Shown here: piece by piece, positions 43,320-51,183 of the stretch
How positions within the stretch are numbered: the stretch's first letter is position 1
Layout: every line of letters begins with the position of its first letter
Source of the DNA: Mycobacterium nebraskense
GTDB taxonomy: Bacteria > Actinomycetota > Actinomycetes > Mycobacteriales > Mycobacteriaceae
NCBI RefSeq assembly: GCF_002102255.1
Contig: NZ_LQPH01000148.1
Coordinates: 1 to 64,000 of the forward strand
Reading direction: 5' to 3'
DNA length: 64,000 nucleotides
Notes under the pieces: generated by a model
Seen by the model: the letters and a program-made list of their open reading frames with translations, nothing else
Database searches by the model: none
Told to the model about the DNA's origin: nothing
Program-made: the position numbers and the translations under genes

Positions 43320-44030
43320 TCAAACCTGACCCGGGGGTCTCAGGGCGGCGAATTCGTCGGTGACCCGCAGTTGGGAGTCGGTGAAGTGGTAGAGGGCCGC
43401 CGGCCGTCCGCCGCTGCGGCCCGACTGCGCGATGGTGCCGGTCTGGCTGATCACGCCGCGCCGGACCAGCACCCGCTGCAGGTTCGTCGCATCCACCTGG
43501 TAGCCCAGCGCGGCGCCGTAGATGTCGCGGAGCGCGGAAAGCGCGAATTCCCTTGGCGCCAAGGCGAACCCGAGGTTGGTGTAGGACAGCTTGGCGATCA
43601 GCCGGGTGTGGGCGTGCTTCACCATCGGGCCGTGATCGAAGGCCATCGGCGGCAGGCAGCTCACCGGGTGCCAGCGGGTGTCCGGCGGCAGCTCGGGGGT
43701 GGCGGGGGAGGGCACCAACCCCAAGAAGGTCGACGCGATCACCCGGGCGCCCGGCACCCGGTTCGGGTCGGAGAACACCGCCAGCTGTTCCAGGTGCGCC
43801 AGCTCTTTGAGGTCCACCTTCTCGGCCAGTTGTCGCAGGACCGAGGTGGTCATGTCCTCGTCGTTGCGCAGCCGTCCGCCGGGCAGCGACCAGGCGCCGC
43901 GCTGCGGCTCCTTGGCGCGCTGCCATAACAGCACGTTCAGCTGCGGTTTTTGTGTTCGCGGGCCGGCCGTTACCTGCCGAACCTGAAACACCACCCCAAG
44001 CACCTCGTGTTCAGTGCTAGTATGGCCCAT
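43320..44030 (-). CDS. nrtR: NrtR-family regulator of NAD synthesis (Nudix plus winged helix)
   Basis: The 236-residue protein joins a Nudix-like domain (residues 8-150) to a C-terminal winged helix (REFALSALRDIYGAALGYQVDATNLQRVLVRRGVI). The Nudix box at 51-74 (GGRLRNDEDMTTSVLRQLAEKVDL) lacks the REXXEE core needed for hydrolysis, as in NrtR regulators, which sense ADP-ribose-type ligands. Length equals M. tuberculosis Rv1593c. It is divergent from nadABC and a perfect dyad touches its ATG, so it should repress both itself and the NAD operon. No leader exists between operator and start, suggesting a leaderless mRNA. Confidence 0.9.
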   Translation of the reverse strand: MGHTSTEHEVLGVVFQVRQVTAGPRTQKPQLNVLLWQRAKEPQRGAWSLPGGRLRNDEDMTTSVLRQLAEKVDLKELAHLEQLAVFSDPNRVPGARVIASTFLGLVPSPATPELPPDTRWHPVSCLPPMAFDHGPMVKHAHTRLIAKLSYTNLGFALAPREFALSALRDIYGAALGYQVDATNLQRVLVRRGVISQTGTIAQSGRSGGRPAALYHFTDSQLRVTDEFAALRPPGQV

Positions 44031-44053
44031 GTTTTCGATTATAAGTCGAAAAC
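44031..44053. promoter_or_regulatory. NrtR operator, perfect 8-7-8 dyad
   Basis: GTTTTCGA and TCGAAAAC flank a seven-base A/T-rich centre. The site abuts the nrtR start codon on one side and lies 22 bases from the nadA GTG on the other. Position and symmetry fit the NAD-responsive repressor encoded next to it. Confidence 0.85.
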
Positions 44054-44075
44054 CTCTGGGCTGAAAGGAGCCGCC

Positions 44076-45125
44076 GTGACGGTTATGAATCGCATGGACA
44101 CGCTCGCCGAAGACATGATGGCCGAGGTCACAAATTCGCCCACCGGCTACGCCGGAGTGGACGGCGACGAGCGGTGGGCCGCCGAGATTCGCCGACTGGC
44201 CGAGCTACGCGGCGCCACCGTGCTCGCGCACAACTACCAGCTGCCCGCAATCCAAGACGTTGCCGACCACGTGGGCGATTCGCTGGCCCTGTCGCGGATC
44301 GCCGCCGAGGCGCCCGAGGACACCATCGTGTTCTGCGGCGTGCACTTCATGGCCGAGACCGCCAAGATCCTCAGCCCCGACAAGACGGTGCTCATCCCGG
44401 ATCAGCGGGCCGGCTGCTCGCTGGCCGACTCCATCACCCCCGACGATCTGCGCGCCTGGAAGGACGAGCACCCCGGCGCGGTCGTCGTCTCCTACGTCAA
44501 CACCACCGCCGCGGTGAAGGCGCTCACCGACATCTGCTGCACTTCGTCCAATGCGGTGGACGTGGTCGAGTCCATCGACCCCGACCGCGAGGTGCTGTTC
44601 TGTCCGGACCAATTCCTCGGGGCGCACGTCCGCCGGGTGACCGGTCGCACCAACATGCACGTGTGGGCCGGTGAATGCCACGTCCACGCCGGGATCAACG
44701 GCGACGAGTTGTCCGAGCAGGCTCGGGCGAACCCCGACGCCGACCTCTACGTGCATCCCGAATGTGGTTGCGCCACTTCGGCGTTGTACCTCGCCGGCGA
44801 GGGCGCGTTCCCGGCGGATCGGGTGAAGATCCTGTCCACCGGCGGCATGCTCGATGCGGCGCACCAAACGCATGCCCGCAAGGTGCTGGTCGCCACCGAG
44901 GTCGGCATGCTGCATCAGCTGCGCCGGGCGGCCCCGCAAGTCGACTTCCGTGCGGTCAACGACCGAGCGTCCTGCAAGTACATGAAGATGATCACGCCCG
45001 CGGCCCTGCTGCGCTGCCTGGTGGACGGGGCGGACGAAGTCGACGTCGACCCGGAGATGGCGGCGGCGGGCCGCCGCAGTGTGCAGCGAATGATCGAAAT
45101 CGGTCAGCCGGGCGGCGGCGAATGA
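44076..45125 (+). CDS. nadA: Quinolinate synthase
   Basis: The 349-residue enzyme condenses iminoaspartate with dihydroxyacetone phosphate to quinolinate in de novo NAD synthesis. The 4Fe-4S ligands are expected at Cys114 (DQRAGCSLADS), Cys201 (WAGECHVHAG) and Cys300 (NDRASCKYMK). VLAHNYQLPAIQDVADHVGDSL is the substrate-binding start. Length equals M. tuberculosis nadA (Rv1594). GTG 44076 follows AAAGGAG at 44064-44070. The nrtR operator lies between it and nrtR. The stop overlaps the nadB start (ATGA), so nadABC form one operon. Confidence 0.96.
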   Translation: MTVMNRMDTLAEDMMAEVTNSPTGYAGVDGDERWAAEIRRLAELRGATVLAHNYQLPAIQDVADHVGDSLALSRIAAEAPEDTIVFCGVHFMAETAKILSPDKTVLIPDQRAGCSLADSITPDDLRAWKDEHPGAVVVSYVNTTAAVKALTDICCTSSNAVDVVESIDPDREVLFCPDQFLGAHVRRVTGRTNMHVWAGECHVHAGINGDELSEQARANPDADLYVHPECGCATSALYLAGEGAFPADRVKILSTGGMLDAAHQTHARKVLVATEVGMLHQLRRAAPQVDFRAVNDRASCKYMKMITPAALLRCLVDGADEVDVDPEMAAAGRRSVQRMIEIGQPGGGE

Positions 45126-46699
45126 TCGTCCGCCCCGACTGGACGCACAGCGCCGACGTCGTCGTCATCGGTACCGGCGTCGCCGGATTGGCCGCGGCGC
45201 TCGCCGCCCATCGCGCCGGGCGCAGCGTCGTCGTGCTGAGCAAGGCCGACCAGGCGCGGGGGGCGACGGCGACCCACTACGCCCAGGGCGGCATCGCGGT
45301 GGTCCTGCCCGACAACGACGACTCCGTCGAGGCCCACGTCGCCGACACGCTCACCGCGGGCGCCGGCCTGTGCGATGCGGACGCGGTGAGGTCGATCGTT
45401 GCCGACGGCTACCGGGCGGTATCCGAATTGGTCGGTGCCGGAGCGCGATTCGACGAGGCGACCCCTGGCCGCTGGGACGTGACGCGCGAAGGCGGGCACT
45501 CGCGGCGGCGGATCGTGCACGCCGGCGGCGATGCCACCGGCGCGGAGGTGCAGCGCGCACTCGACCACGCCGCGGCCCGGCTGGACATCCGCGCTGGCCA
45601 TGTGGCCCTGCGGGTGCTGCACAACGATGCCGCGGTCACAGGGGTCCTGCTCGGCAGCGTGGACGGCTACGGAATCATCAGCGCGCCCTCGGTGATCCTG
45701 GCCTCCGGAGGGCTCGGGCACCTCTACGGCGCGACCACCAATCCCCAAGGTTCCACCGGCGACGGAATCGCGTTGGCGCTGTGGGCCGGCGTCGCGGTCA
45801 GCGACCTGGAGTTCATCCAGTTCCACCCGACCATGCTTTACGCGCGCACGGCGGGCGGGCGGCGTCCGCTGGTCACCGAGGCCATCCGCGGTGAGGGTGC
45901 GATACTGCTTGACCGGCAGGGCAATTCGGTCACCGCGGGCGTTCACCCGATGGGCGATCTGGCGCCGCGTGACGTCGTTGCCGCGGCCATCGACACGCGG
46001 CTGAAGGCCACCGGCGACCCGTGCGTCTTCCTCGACGCGCGCGGCATCAAGGGTTTTGCCGCCCGCTTCCCGACCGTGACCGCCGCGTGCCGCGCCGCCG
46101 GCATCGACCCCGTCCGCCAACCCATCCCGGTCGTGCCGGGGGCGCACTACAGCTGCGGCGGCGTCGTCACCGACGTACACGGGCAAACCGGGCTGCCGGG
46201 GCTGTTCGCCGCCGGCGAGGTGGCGCGCACCGGCATGCACGGCGCCAACCGGCTGGCGTCCAACAGCTTGCTGGAAGGCCTGGTGGTCGGTGGCCGCGCC
46301 GGTAAGGCGGCGGCAGCGCACGCGGTGGCCGCCGGTCGCGTCAGGGCGACACAGCCCGAGCCGATCGCCCACACCGCTCCGGAGCGTGGCGAATTGCAGG
46401 CCGCGATGACCCGCGACGCGTCGGTGGTGCGCGACGCTGCCGGGCTGAATCGGTTGTCCGACACCCTGGCGGGCGCGCGGGTGCGCGCTGTCGCCGGCCG
46501 TCGCGATTTCGAAGACGTCGCGTTGGCCGTGGCCGCCCGCGCGGTCGCCGCTGCGGCGCTGGCCCGCAGCGAGAGCCGGGGCTGTCACCATCGCGCGGAA
46601 TACCCGGACCCGGCACCGGAGCAGGCCCGCAGCAGCGTGCTGCGGCTGGCCGACGACCAGAACTCGGTGCTGGTGGAGGCGCTGGCGGCGGTGGGCTGA
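45122..46699 (+). CDS. nadB: L-aspartate oxidase
   Basis: This 525-residue flavoenzyme oxidises aspartate to iminoaspartate for NadA. The FAD motif is VVIGTGVAGLAAALAAHRAG near residue 13, THYAQGGIAVV contacts substrate, and FIQFHPTMLY plus GEVARTGMHGANRLASNSLLEGLV are signature blocks of the succinate-dehydrogenase/NadB family. Length fits M. tuberculosis nadB (Rv1595, 527). The start overlaps nadA by four bases and the stop shares one base with nadC. Confidence 0.96.
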   Translation: MIVRPDWTHSADVVVIGTGVAGLAAALAAHRAGRSVVVLSKADQARGATATHYAQGGIAVVLPDNDDSVEAHVADTLTAGAGLCDADAVRSIVADGYRAVSELVGAGARFDEATPGRWDVTREGGHSRRRIVHAGGDATGAEVQRALDHAAARLDIRAGHVALRVLHNDAAVTGVLLGSVDGYGIISAPSVILASGGLGHLYGATTNPQGSTGDGIALALWAGVAVSDLEFIQFHPTMLYARTAGGRRPLVTEAIRGEGAILLDRQGNSVTAGVHPMGDLAPRDVVAAAIDTRLKATGDPCVFLDARGIKGFAARFPTVTAACRAAGIDPVRQPIPVVPGAHYSCGGVVTDVHGQTGLPGLFAAGEVARTGMHGANRLASNSLLEGLVVGGRAGKAAAAHAVAAGRVRATQPEPIAHTAPERGELQAAMTRDASVVRDAAGLNRLSDTLAGARVRAVAGRRDFEDVALAVAARAVAAAALARSESRGCHHRAEYPDPAPEQARSSVLRLADDQNSVLVEALAAVG

Positions 46700-47550
46700 T
46701 GATGCTGCCCGACGAACGGAGCGCCGCTCAAGACACCATCCGGCGCGCTCTGGAAGAGGATCTGCGCTACGGCCCCGACGTCACCACACTCGCGACGGTG
46801 CCCGCCGGCGCGGTGGCCACGGCGTCGATGGTGCCCCGGGAGACCGGCGTGATCGCGGGCGTTGAGGTCTCGCTGCTGGTCCTTGATGCCGTCCTCGCCG
46901 GCGGCTACGAGGTGCTGCACAGCGTCGAGGACGGCGCCCGGCTGCAGCCGGGCGAGCCGGTGCTGACCGTGCGCGCGGACACCCGTGGCCTGCTGACCGC
47001 CGAGCGGACCATGCTGAACCTGGTCTGCCACCTGTCCGGCATCGCCACCACGACGGCGGCTTGGGTCGAGGCGGTACACGGCACCAAGGCCAAGGTCCGC
47101 GACACCCGTAAAACCCTGCCCGGGCTGCGTGCGCTGCAGAAATACGCGGTGCGGGTCGGCGGGGGCGTCAACCACCGGCTGGGGCTCGGGGATGCGGCGC
47201 TGATCAAGGACAACCATGTGGTGGCCGCGGGATCGGTGGTCGACGCGCTGCGGGCGGTGCGCGACGCGGCGCCGGATCTGCCGTGCGAGGTGGAGGTGGA
47301 CTCCCTCGAGCAGCTGGACGAGGTGCTGGCCGAAAAGCCGGAACTGGTCCTCCTGGACAACTTCCCGGTGTGGCAGACCCAGATGGCCGTGCAGCGTCGG
47401 GACGCGCACGGCCCCGCGGTCCTGCTCGAGTCGTCCGGCGGGCTCAGCCTGGAGAACGCGGCCACCTACGCCGCAACCGGGGTGGACTACCTGGCCGTCG
47501 GCGCGTTGACGCACTCGGTGCGCGCGCTCGACGTCGGCCTGGACATGTAG
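46699..47550 (+). CDS. nadC: Nicotinate-nucleotide pyrophosphorylase (quinolinate phosphoribosyltransferase)
   Basis: The 283-residue type II phosphoribosyltransferase turns quinolinate and PRPP into nicotinate mononucleotide. KVRDTRKTLPGLRALQKYAVRVGGGVNHRLGLGDAALIKDNH contains the substrate-binding Arg and Lys residues, and LLDNFPVWQTQ and LLESSGGLSLENA line the barrel. Length fits M. tuberculosis nadC (Rv1596, 285). Two adjacent ATGs exist (46699 and 46702). The dyad downstream probably ends the transcript against the convergent TetR gene. Confidence 0.96.
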   Translation: MMLPDERSAAQDTIRRALEEDLRYGPDVTTLATVPAGAVATASMVPRETGVIAGVEVSLLVLDAVLAGGYEVLHSVEDGARLQPGEPVLTVRADTRGLLTAERTMLNLVCHLSGIATTTAAWVEAVHGTKAKVRDTRKTLPGLRALQKYAVRVGGGVNHRLGLGDAALIKDNHVVAAGSVVDALRAVRDAAPDLPCEVEVDSLEQLDEVLAEKPELVLLDNFPVWQTQMAVQRRDAHGPAVLLESSGGLSLENAATYAATGVDYLAVGALTHSVRALDVGLDM

Positions 47551-47563
47551 GGCTTTCATTTGC

Positions 47564-47586
47564 GTGTGTCCGACGTCGGCGCACAC
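47564..47586. terminator. Inverted repeat at the nadC/TetR convergence
   Basis: The ten-base palindrome CCGACGTCGG is flanked by GTGTG on the left and CACAC on the right, giving an imperfect hairpin in both directions. It lies between the nadC stop and the stop of the convergent TetR gene, with no U-tract. Confidence 0.45.
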
Positions 47587-48152
47587 TAGCCGCGCAGCAG
47601 CGTGCGCGCCGCGGGCTTGGCCGCCTCGAGCGCGCTCGCGTCGCCGGAGATCCGGGACAGGATCAGCGCCCCCTCGATCAGTGAGATCACCGCGAGCGCA
47701 ACCTGTTTCGCCTCCCCCGCGGCCCAGCCGTCGGAGCGCAGCCGTTCCTCGACGGCCGCACACCAACCCCCGAAGGCGCGCGCCGACGCGTCGCGCACCA
47801 GCGGGCTCGCGTTCACCGACTCGGTGGCGATCGGCTCGATGGGGCAGCCGTCGCGCCGGTCGCCGGCCAACCCCGCCGCCAGCAGGTCGACCCAGCGATC
47901 GACGATGTCGGCCGCCGGCCGGCCCGTCGCCAGGAACCGGCGCAGCAGTTGCTCGATGCCGGTGCCTTCGGTCTCGACGACCGCCGCGGCCAACTGCTGC
48001 TTGCCCTGCGGGAAGTGGTGATACAGCGAACCGGGCTTGACGCCGGCCTCCTCGAGGATCTGGTTGAGGCCGGTCGCCGCGTAGCCCTGGCGGCGAAACA
48101 GCGTGGCGGCCTTATCGATCAGCGCGGTGCGGCTGCGATCCGGTCTCGGCAT
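47586..48152 (-). CDS. TetR-family repressor, LmrA/YxaF-like type
   Basis: This 188-residue regulator has the TetR helix-turn-helix ALIDKAATLFRRQGYAATGLNQILEEAGVKPGSLYHHFPQGKQQLAAAV at about residues 9-58. The C-terminal part, with GCPIEPIATESVNASPLVRDA and ISLIEGALILSRIS, matches the LmrA/YxaF-like ligand domain, often involved in drug or flavonoid response. ATG 48152 fits the domain start. The perfect palindrome in the 40-base gap to the divergent dehydrogenase is the likely operator, so that enzyme is its probable target. In M. tuberculosis I recall Rv1597 here instead. Confidence 0.86.
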   Translation of the reverse strand: MPRPDRSRTALIDKAATLFRRQGYAATGLNQILEEAGVKPGSLYHHFPQGKQQLAAAVVETEGTGIEQLLRRFLATGRPAADIVDRWVDLLAAGLAGDRRDGCPIEPIATESVNASPLVRDASARAFGGWCAAVEERLRSDGWAAGEAKQVALAVISLIEGALILSRISGDASALEAAKPAARTLLRG

Positions 48153-48165
48153 GCTATTGACTTTA

Positions 48166-48183
48166 CTTGAGTGATCACTCAAG
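48166..48183. promoter_or_regulatory. TetR operator, perfect 18-bp palindrome
   Basis: CTTGAGTGATCACTCAAG is fully self-complementary and sits midway between the divergent TetR and dehydrogenase genes, 9 bases from the dehydrogenase start and 13 from the regulator start. Confidence 0.85.
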
Positions 48184-48192
48184 AATGCAGAG

Positions 48193-49221
48193 ATGAGGCA
48201 GCTGACCTACGAAGAGACCGGGCGATACGCCTGGCGCGAGGTACCCGAACTGCAGATCACCGCCCCCGAGCAGGCGCTGGTCCGGCCGCTGGCGGTGGCG
48301 TGTTGCGACCTGGACGTCGCCGTTTGCAATGGGCGGCTGCCGTTGCCGCCGGGGTACGCGGTGGGCCACGAAGGATTGGCAGAAGTCGTCGCGGTCGGCG
48401 ACGACGTCAAGAGCACCCGGGTCGGCGACCGCGTCGTGGTGCCATTCCAGATCAACTGCGGGGCCTGCCGCGAATGCCGCCGCGGCGTGACCGGTTCGTG
48501 CAGCTCGGTGCCATTGATGGCGGCCTATGGGATGGCGCCGATCGCCGGCCTGGACGGCGGCGGCTTCATGTCGGATCTGGTGCTGGTCCCGTACGCCGAC
48601 GCGATGCTCATCCCGTTCCCCGACGCCGTCGACCCCATCTCGATCGCGTCCCTGTCGGACAACATTCCCGACGGCTGGCGCACCGTCGGGCCGTTCAGTG
48701 AGGAGCTGGACGATCTCGATCCGGTCGATCGCCGCGTGCTCGTGCTCGGACGGCTGTCGATCGGCTTGTACTCGGCCGCGATCGCGGCGGCGGTGGGGGC
48801 CCACGTCGACTACGTCGACACCGACCCCCAGCGGCTGGCCGCCGCCGAGAAGCTCGGCGCGGTGGTCCACGACGCCGCCAAACCCGACAAGTCTTGGGGC
48901 TCCTACCCGGTCACGGTGCACACCACCAGCGATCCGGCGCTGCTTTCGGCGACACTGCGCGCGACCTGGCCGGACGGCGTGTGCACCGACACCGGGATCT
49001 ACCCCGAATACAAGGTCGAGATGCCGTTGCTGCCGATGTACTCGCGCGGCGTGCGGTTCGTCACCGGACGCGTCAGCGCGCGCACGGTCATCCCGCGGGT
49101 GCTCGAATTACTTGCGCGCGGCTTGGACCTGTCGCCGGCCGTCGACCGCGTCGTCGCGTGGGAAGACGCCCCCGCGGCCTGGCCGACGATGAGCGGCAAG
49201 ACCGTCTTCACCAGGGCATAG
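48193..49221 (+). CDS. Zinc-dependent medium-chain alcohol dehydrogenase
   Basis: The 342-residue MDR enzyme has the catalytic-zinc region CCDLDVAV and GYAVGHEGLAEVVAVGDDV, then INCGACRECRRGVTGSC, which carries the four Cys of the structural zinc (near residues 91-103). The cofactor domain reads VLVLGRLSIGLYSAAIAAAVGAHVDYVDTD, where Arg-Leu-Ser interrupts the normal GxGxxG; cofactor binding may be atypical. It oxidises an alcohol or reduces an aldehyde or enone. It is divergent from a TetR gene with a perfect operator between them, so it is probably induced by its substrate. Substrate unknown. Confidence 0.85.
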   Translation: MRQLTYEETGRYAWREVPELQITAPEQALVRPLAVACCDLDVAVCNGRLPLPPGYAVGHEGLAEVVAVGDDVKSTRVGDRVVVPFQINCGACRECRRGVTGSCSSVPLMAAYGMAPIAGLDGGGFMSDLVLVPYADAMLIPFPDAVDPISIASLSDNIPDGWRTVGPFSEELDDLDPVDRRVLVLGRLSIGLYSAAIAAAVGAHVDYVDTDPQRLAAAEKLGAVVHDAAKPDKSWGSYPVTVHTTSDPALLSATLRATWPDGVCTDTGIYPEYKVEMPLLPMYSRGVRFVTGRVSARTVIPRVLELLARGLDLSPAVDRVVAWEDAPAAWPTMSGKTVFTRA

Positions 49222-49283
49222 GCCTTGCGTGTGCGTCTAGGGCTTTGAGTGTGCGCCGAGGGCGGAAAATCGCGGAAATCCCG

Positions 49284-49323
49284 CCGTCAGTGCACACCGA
49301 AAGCCGTCAGTGCACACGGAAAG
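49284..49323. repeat. Two tandem 20-bp units between convergent genes
   Basis: Units 49284-49303 and 49304-49323 (CCGTCAGTGCACAC, then CGAAAG or GGAAAG) differ at one base. They sit between the dehydrogenase and the convergent Ddn-like gene. GTGTGC-containing segments at 49227-49260 are partly complementary to them, so folding into a terminator is possible. Confidence 0.7.
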
Positions 49324-49338
49324 TCGTGAAGACGAAAG

Positions 49339-49761
49339 TCAGGCGATGTCGCCGACGAAAACGCCGATCCGGCGCAATTGCATGCGGGCCATCCGCGGCA
49401 GGCGCTCGGCGTCGGGACCGTCGGAGCCGGCCGGCAGGATCCGCGGGTTGGTGATATGCACCACGCGGTTGCGGCTGAACTGCACGTCGGCTTCGCCGGC
49501 CGCCAGGACGTTCTTGACCCAGTTCGTCTTGCCGTGGCCCAGGGCGATCGCCAGCACGTTTCCCTTGCGATAGGGGGTGATGATGGTCTCGTACGGCGTG
49601 CCGGAGGTGCGGCCGCGGTGCTTGATGGTCGCGGTCCCGGGCAGAAAGCGGGCGATCGGCTTGACCGCCGGGTTGAAATACTTGATCTGGAAGCGCTCGA
49701 ACCAGGGCGGGAACACCATCGGGACGCCCGGGGCGTTATTGGGGTGATCCTTCGCGGACAT
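49339..49761 (-). CDS. Ddn-family deazaflavin-dependent oxidoreductase (Rv1598c-like)
   Basis: This 140-residue protein is a second member of the split-barrel Ddn group in the window. Signature segments are KHRGRTSGTPYETIITPYRKGNVLAIALGHGKTNWVKNVLAAGEADVQF, a reading of the GRxSG and GxxTNWVKNV blocks. It probably binds F420, or may use another flavin. Length and synteny fit M. tuberculosis Rv1598c (136 residues). ATG 49761 follows AGGGAG. It is divergent from hisD with 84 bases between the starts. The reaction is not known. Confidence 0.85.
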   Translation of the reverse strand: MSAKDHPNNAPGVPMVFPPWFERFQIKYFNPAVKPIARFLPGTATIKHRGRTSGTPYETIITPYRKGNVLAIALGHGKTNWVKNVLAAGEADVQFSRNRVVHITNPRILPAGSDGPDAERLPRMARMQLRRIGVFVGDIA

Positions 49762-49845
49762 GACGGCTCCCTGAGTTGTATGGGCCTTACACCGGCACTG
49801 TACCGGCCGGATATCGACTTGAGTTGCTCTGGGACAATGGAGGCA

Positions 49846-51183
49846 ATGAGTACCGCTTCAGCACCTGTGATGGCCCGCATCGACCTGCGGGGCGTCGAGC
49901 TGACGGCTGCCCGACTGCGGACCGCGCTGCCGCGCGGCGGCGCCGACGTGGAGAGTGTGCTGCCCAAGGTGCGGCCGATCGTGCAGGCCGTCGCCGAGCG
50001 CGGCGCCGAGGCGGCGCTGGAGTTTGGGGAGTCGTTCGACGGCGCGCGGCCCGCGGCTGTCCGGGTGCCCGAGGCGGCGCTGGAGGCGGCGCTGGCGAAT
50101 CTGGACCCTGACGTCGTCGAGGCCCTGCGGGTGATGATCGAACGCGCCCGCGCCGTGCACGCCGACCAGCGTCGCGCCGAAGTCACCACCACACTCGGCC
50201 CGGGCGCGACGGTCACCGAGCGGTGGGTGCCCGTCGAGCGGGTGGGCCTGTACGTGCCCGGCGGCAACGCGGTGTACCCGTCCAGCGTGGTGATGAACGT
50301 GGTGCCGGCGCAGGCCGCGGGCGTCGACTCGCTGGTGGTGGCCAGCCCGCCGCAGGCCCGTTTTGACGGCCTGCCGCATCCGACGATCCTGGCCGCCGCC
50401 CGGCTGCTCGGCGTCCACGAGGTCTGGGCCGTCGGCGGCGCGCAGGCGGTGGCGCTGCTGGCCTACGGCGGCACCGACACCGACGGTCAGGACTTGGCGC
50501 CGGTCGACCTGATCACCGGGCCCGGCAACATCTACGTCACCGCCGCCAAGCGGCTCTGCCGCTCACGGGTGGGCATCGACGCCGAAGCGGGGCCCACCGA
50601 GATCGCCATCCTCGCCGACCACACCGCCGACCCGGCGCACGTGGCCGCCGACCTGATCAGCCAGGCCGAACACGACGAGATGGCGGGCAGCGTGCTGGTC
50701 ACTCCGAGCGAGGACCTGGCCGCCGCCACCGCCACCGAGGTGGCCGCCCAGCTGCGCACGACGGTGCACCGCGACCGGGTGGCCGCCGCGCTCGGTGGCC
50801 GCCAGTCGGCGATCATCCTCGTCGACGACCTGGACGCCGCCATCTTGGTGGTCAACGCCTACGCCGCCGAACACCTGGAGATCCAGACCGTCGACGCGCC
50901 GGAGGTCGCCGGGCGAATACGTTCGGCCGGAGCCATTTTCGTCGGGCCGTACTCGCCGGTGAGCCTCGGCGACTACTGCGCCGGATCCAACCACGTCCTG
51001 CCGACCGCGGGCTCCGCCCGCCATTCCAGCGGCCTGTCCGTGCAGACCTTCCTGCGCGGCATCCACGTCGTGGACTACACCGAGGCCGCCCTCAAGGACG
51101 TCTCGGGACACGTGGTCACCCTGGCCAAGGCCGAAGACCTGCCGGCGCACGGCGAGGCGATCCGGCGGAGGTTCGAGCGATGA
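49846..51183 (+). CDS. hisD: Histidinol dehydrogenase
   Basis: The zinc enzyme of 445 residues oxidises histidinol to histidine in two steps, the last of the pathway. VERVGLYVPGGNAVYPSSVVMN, ITGPGNIYVTAAKR and DAEAGPTEIAILAD are family blocks; EHDEMAGSVLVT and AEHLEIQ carry the catalytic Glu-His and zinc ligands. ATG 49846 has GGAGG only two bases upstream; ATG 49837 (possibly leaderless) and ATG 49870 are alternatives, and family members begin close to MARIDLRG. It opens the hisDCBHA-impA-FI operon, whose genes mostly overlap by four bases. Confidence 0.96.
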   Translation: MSTASAPVMARIDLRGVELTAARLRTALPRGGADVESVLPKVRPIVQAVAERGAEAALEFGESFDGARPAAVRVPEAALEAALANLDPDVVEALRVMIERARAVHADQRRAEVTTTLGPGATVTERWVPVERVGLYVPGGNAVYPSSVVMNVVPAQAAGVDSLVVASPPQARFDGLPHPTILAAARLLGVHEVWAVGGAQAVALLAYGGTDTDGQDLAPVDLITGPGNIYVTAAKRLCRSRVGIDAEAGPTEIAILADHTADPAHVAADLISQAEHDEMAGSVLVTPSEDLAAATATEVAAQLRTTVHRDRVAAALGGRQSAIILVDDLDAAILVVNAYAAEHLEIQTVDAPEVAGRIRSAGAIFVGPYSPVSLGDYCAGSNHVLPTAGSARHSSGLSVQTFLRGIHVVDYTEAALKDVSGHVVTLAKAEDLPAHGEAIRRRFER

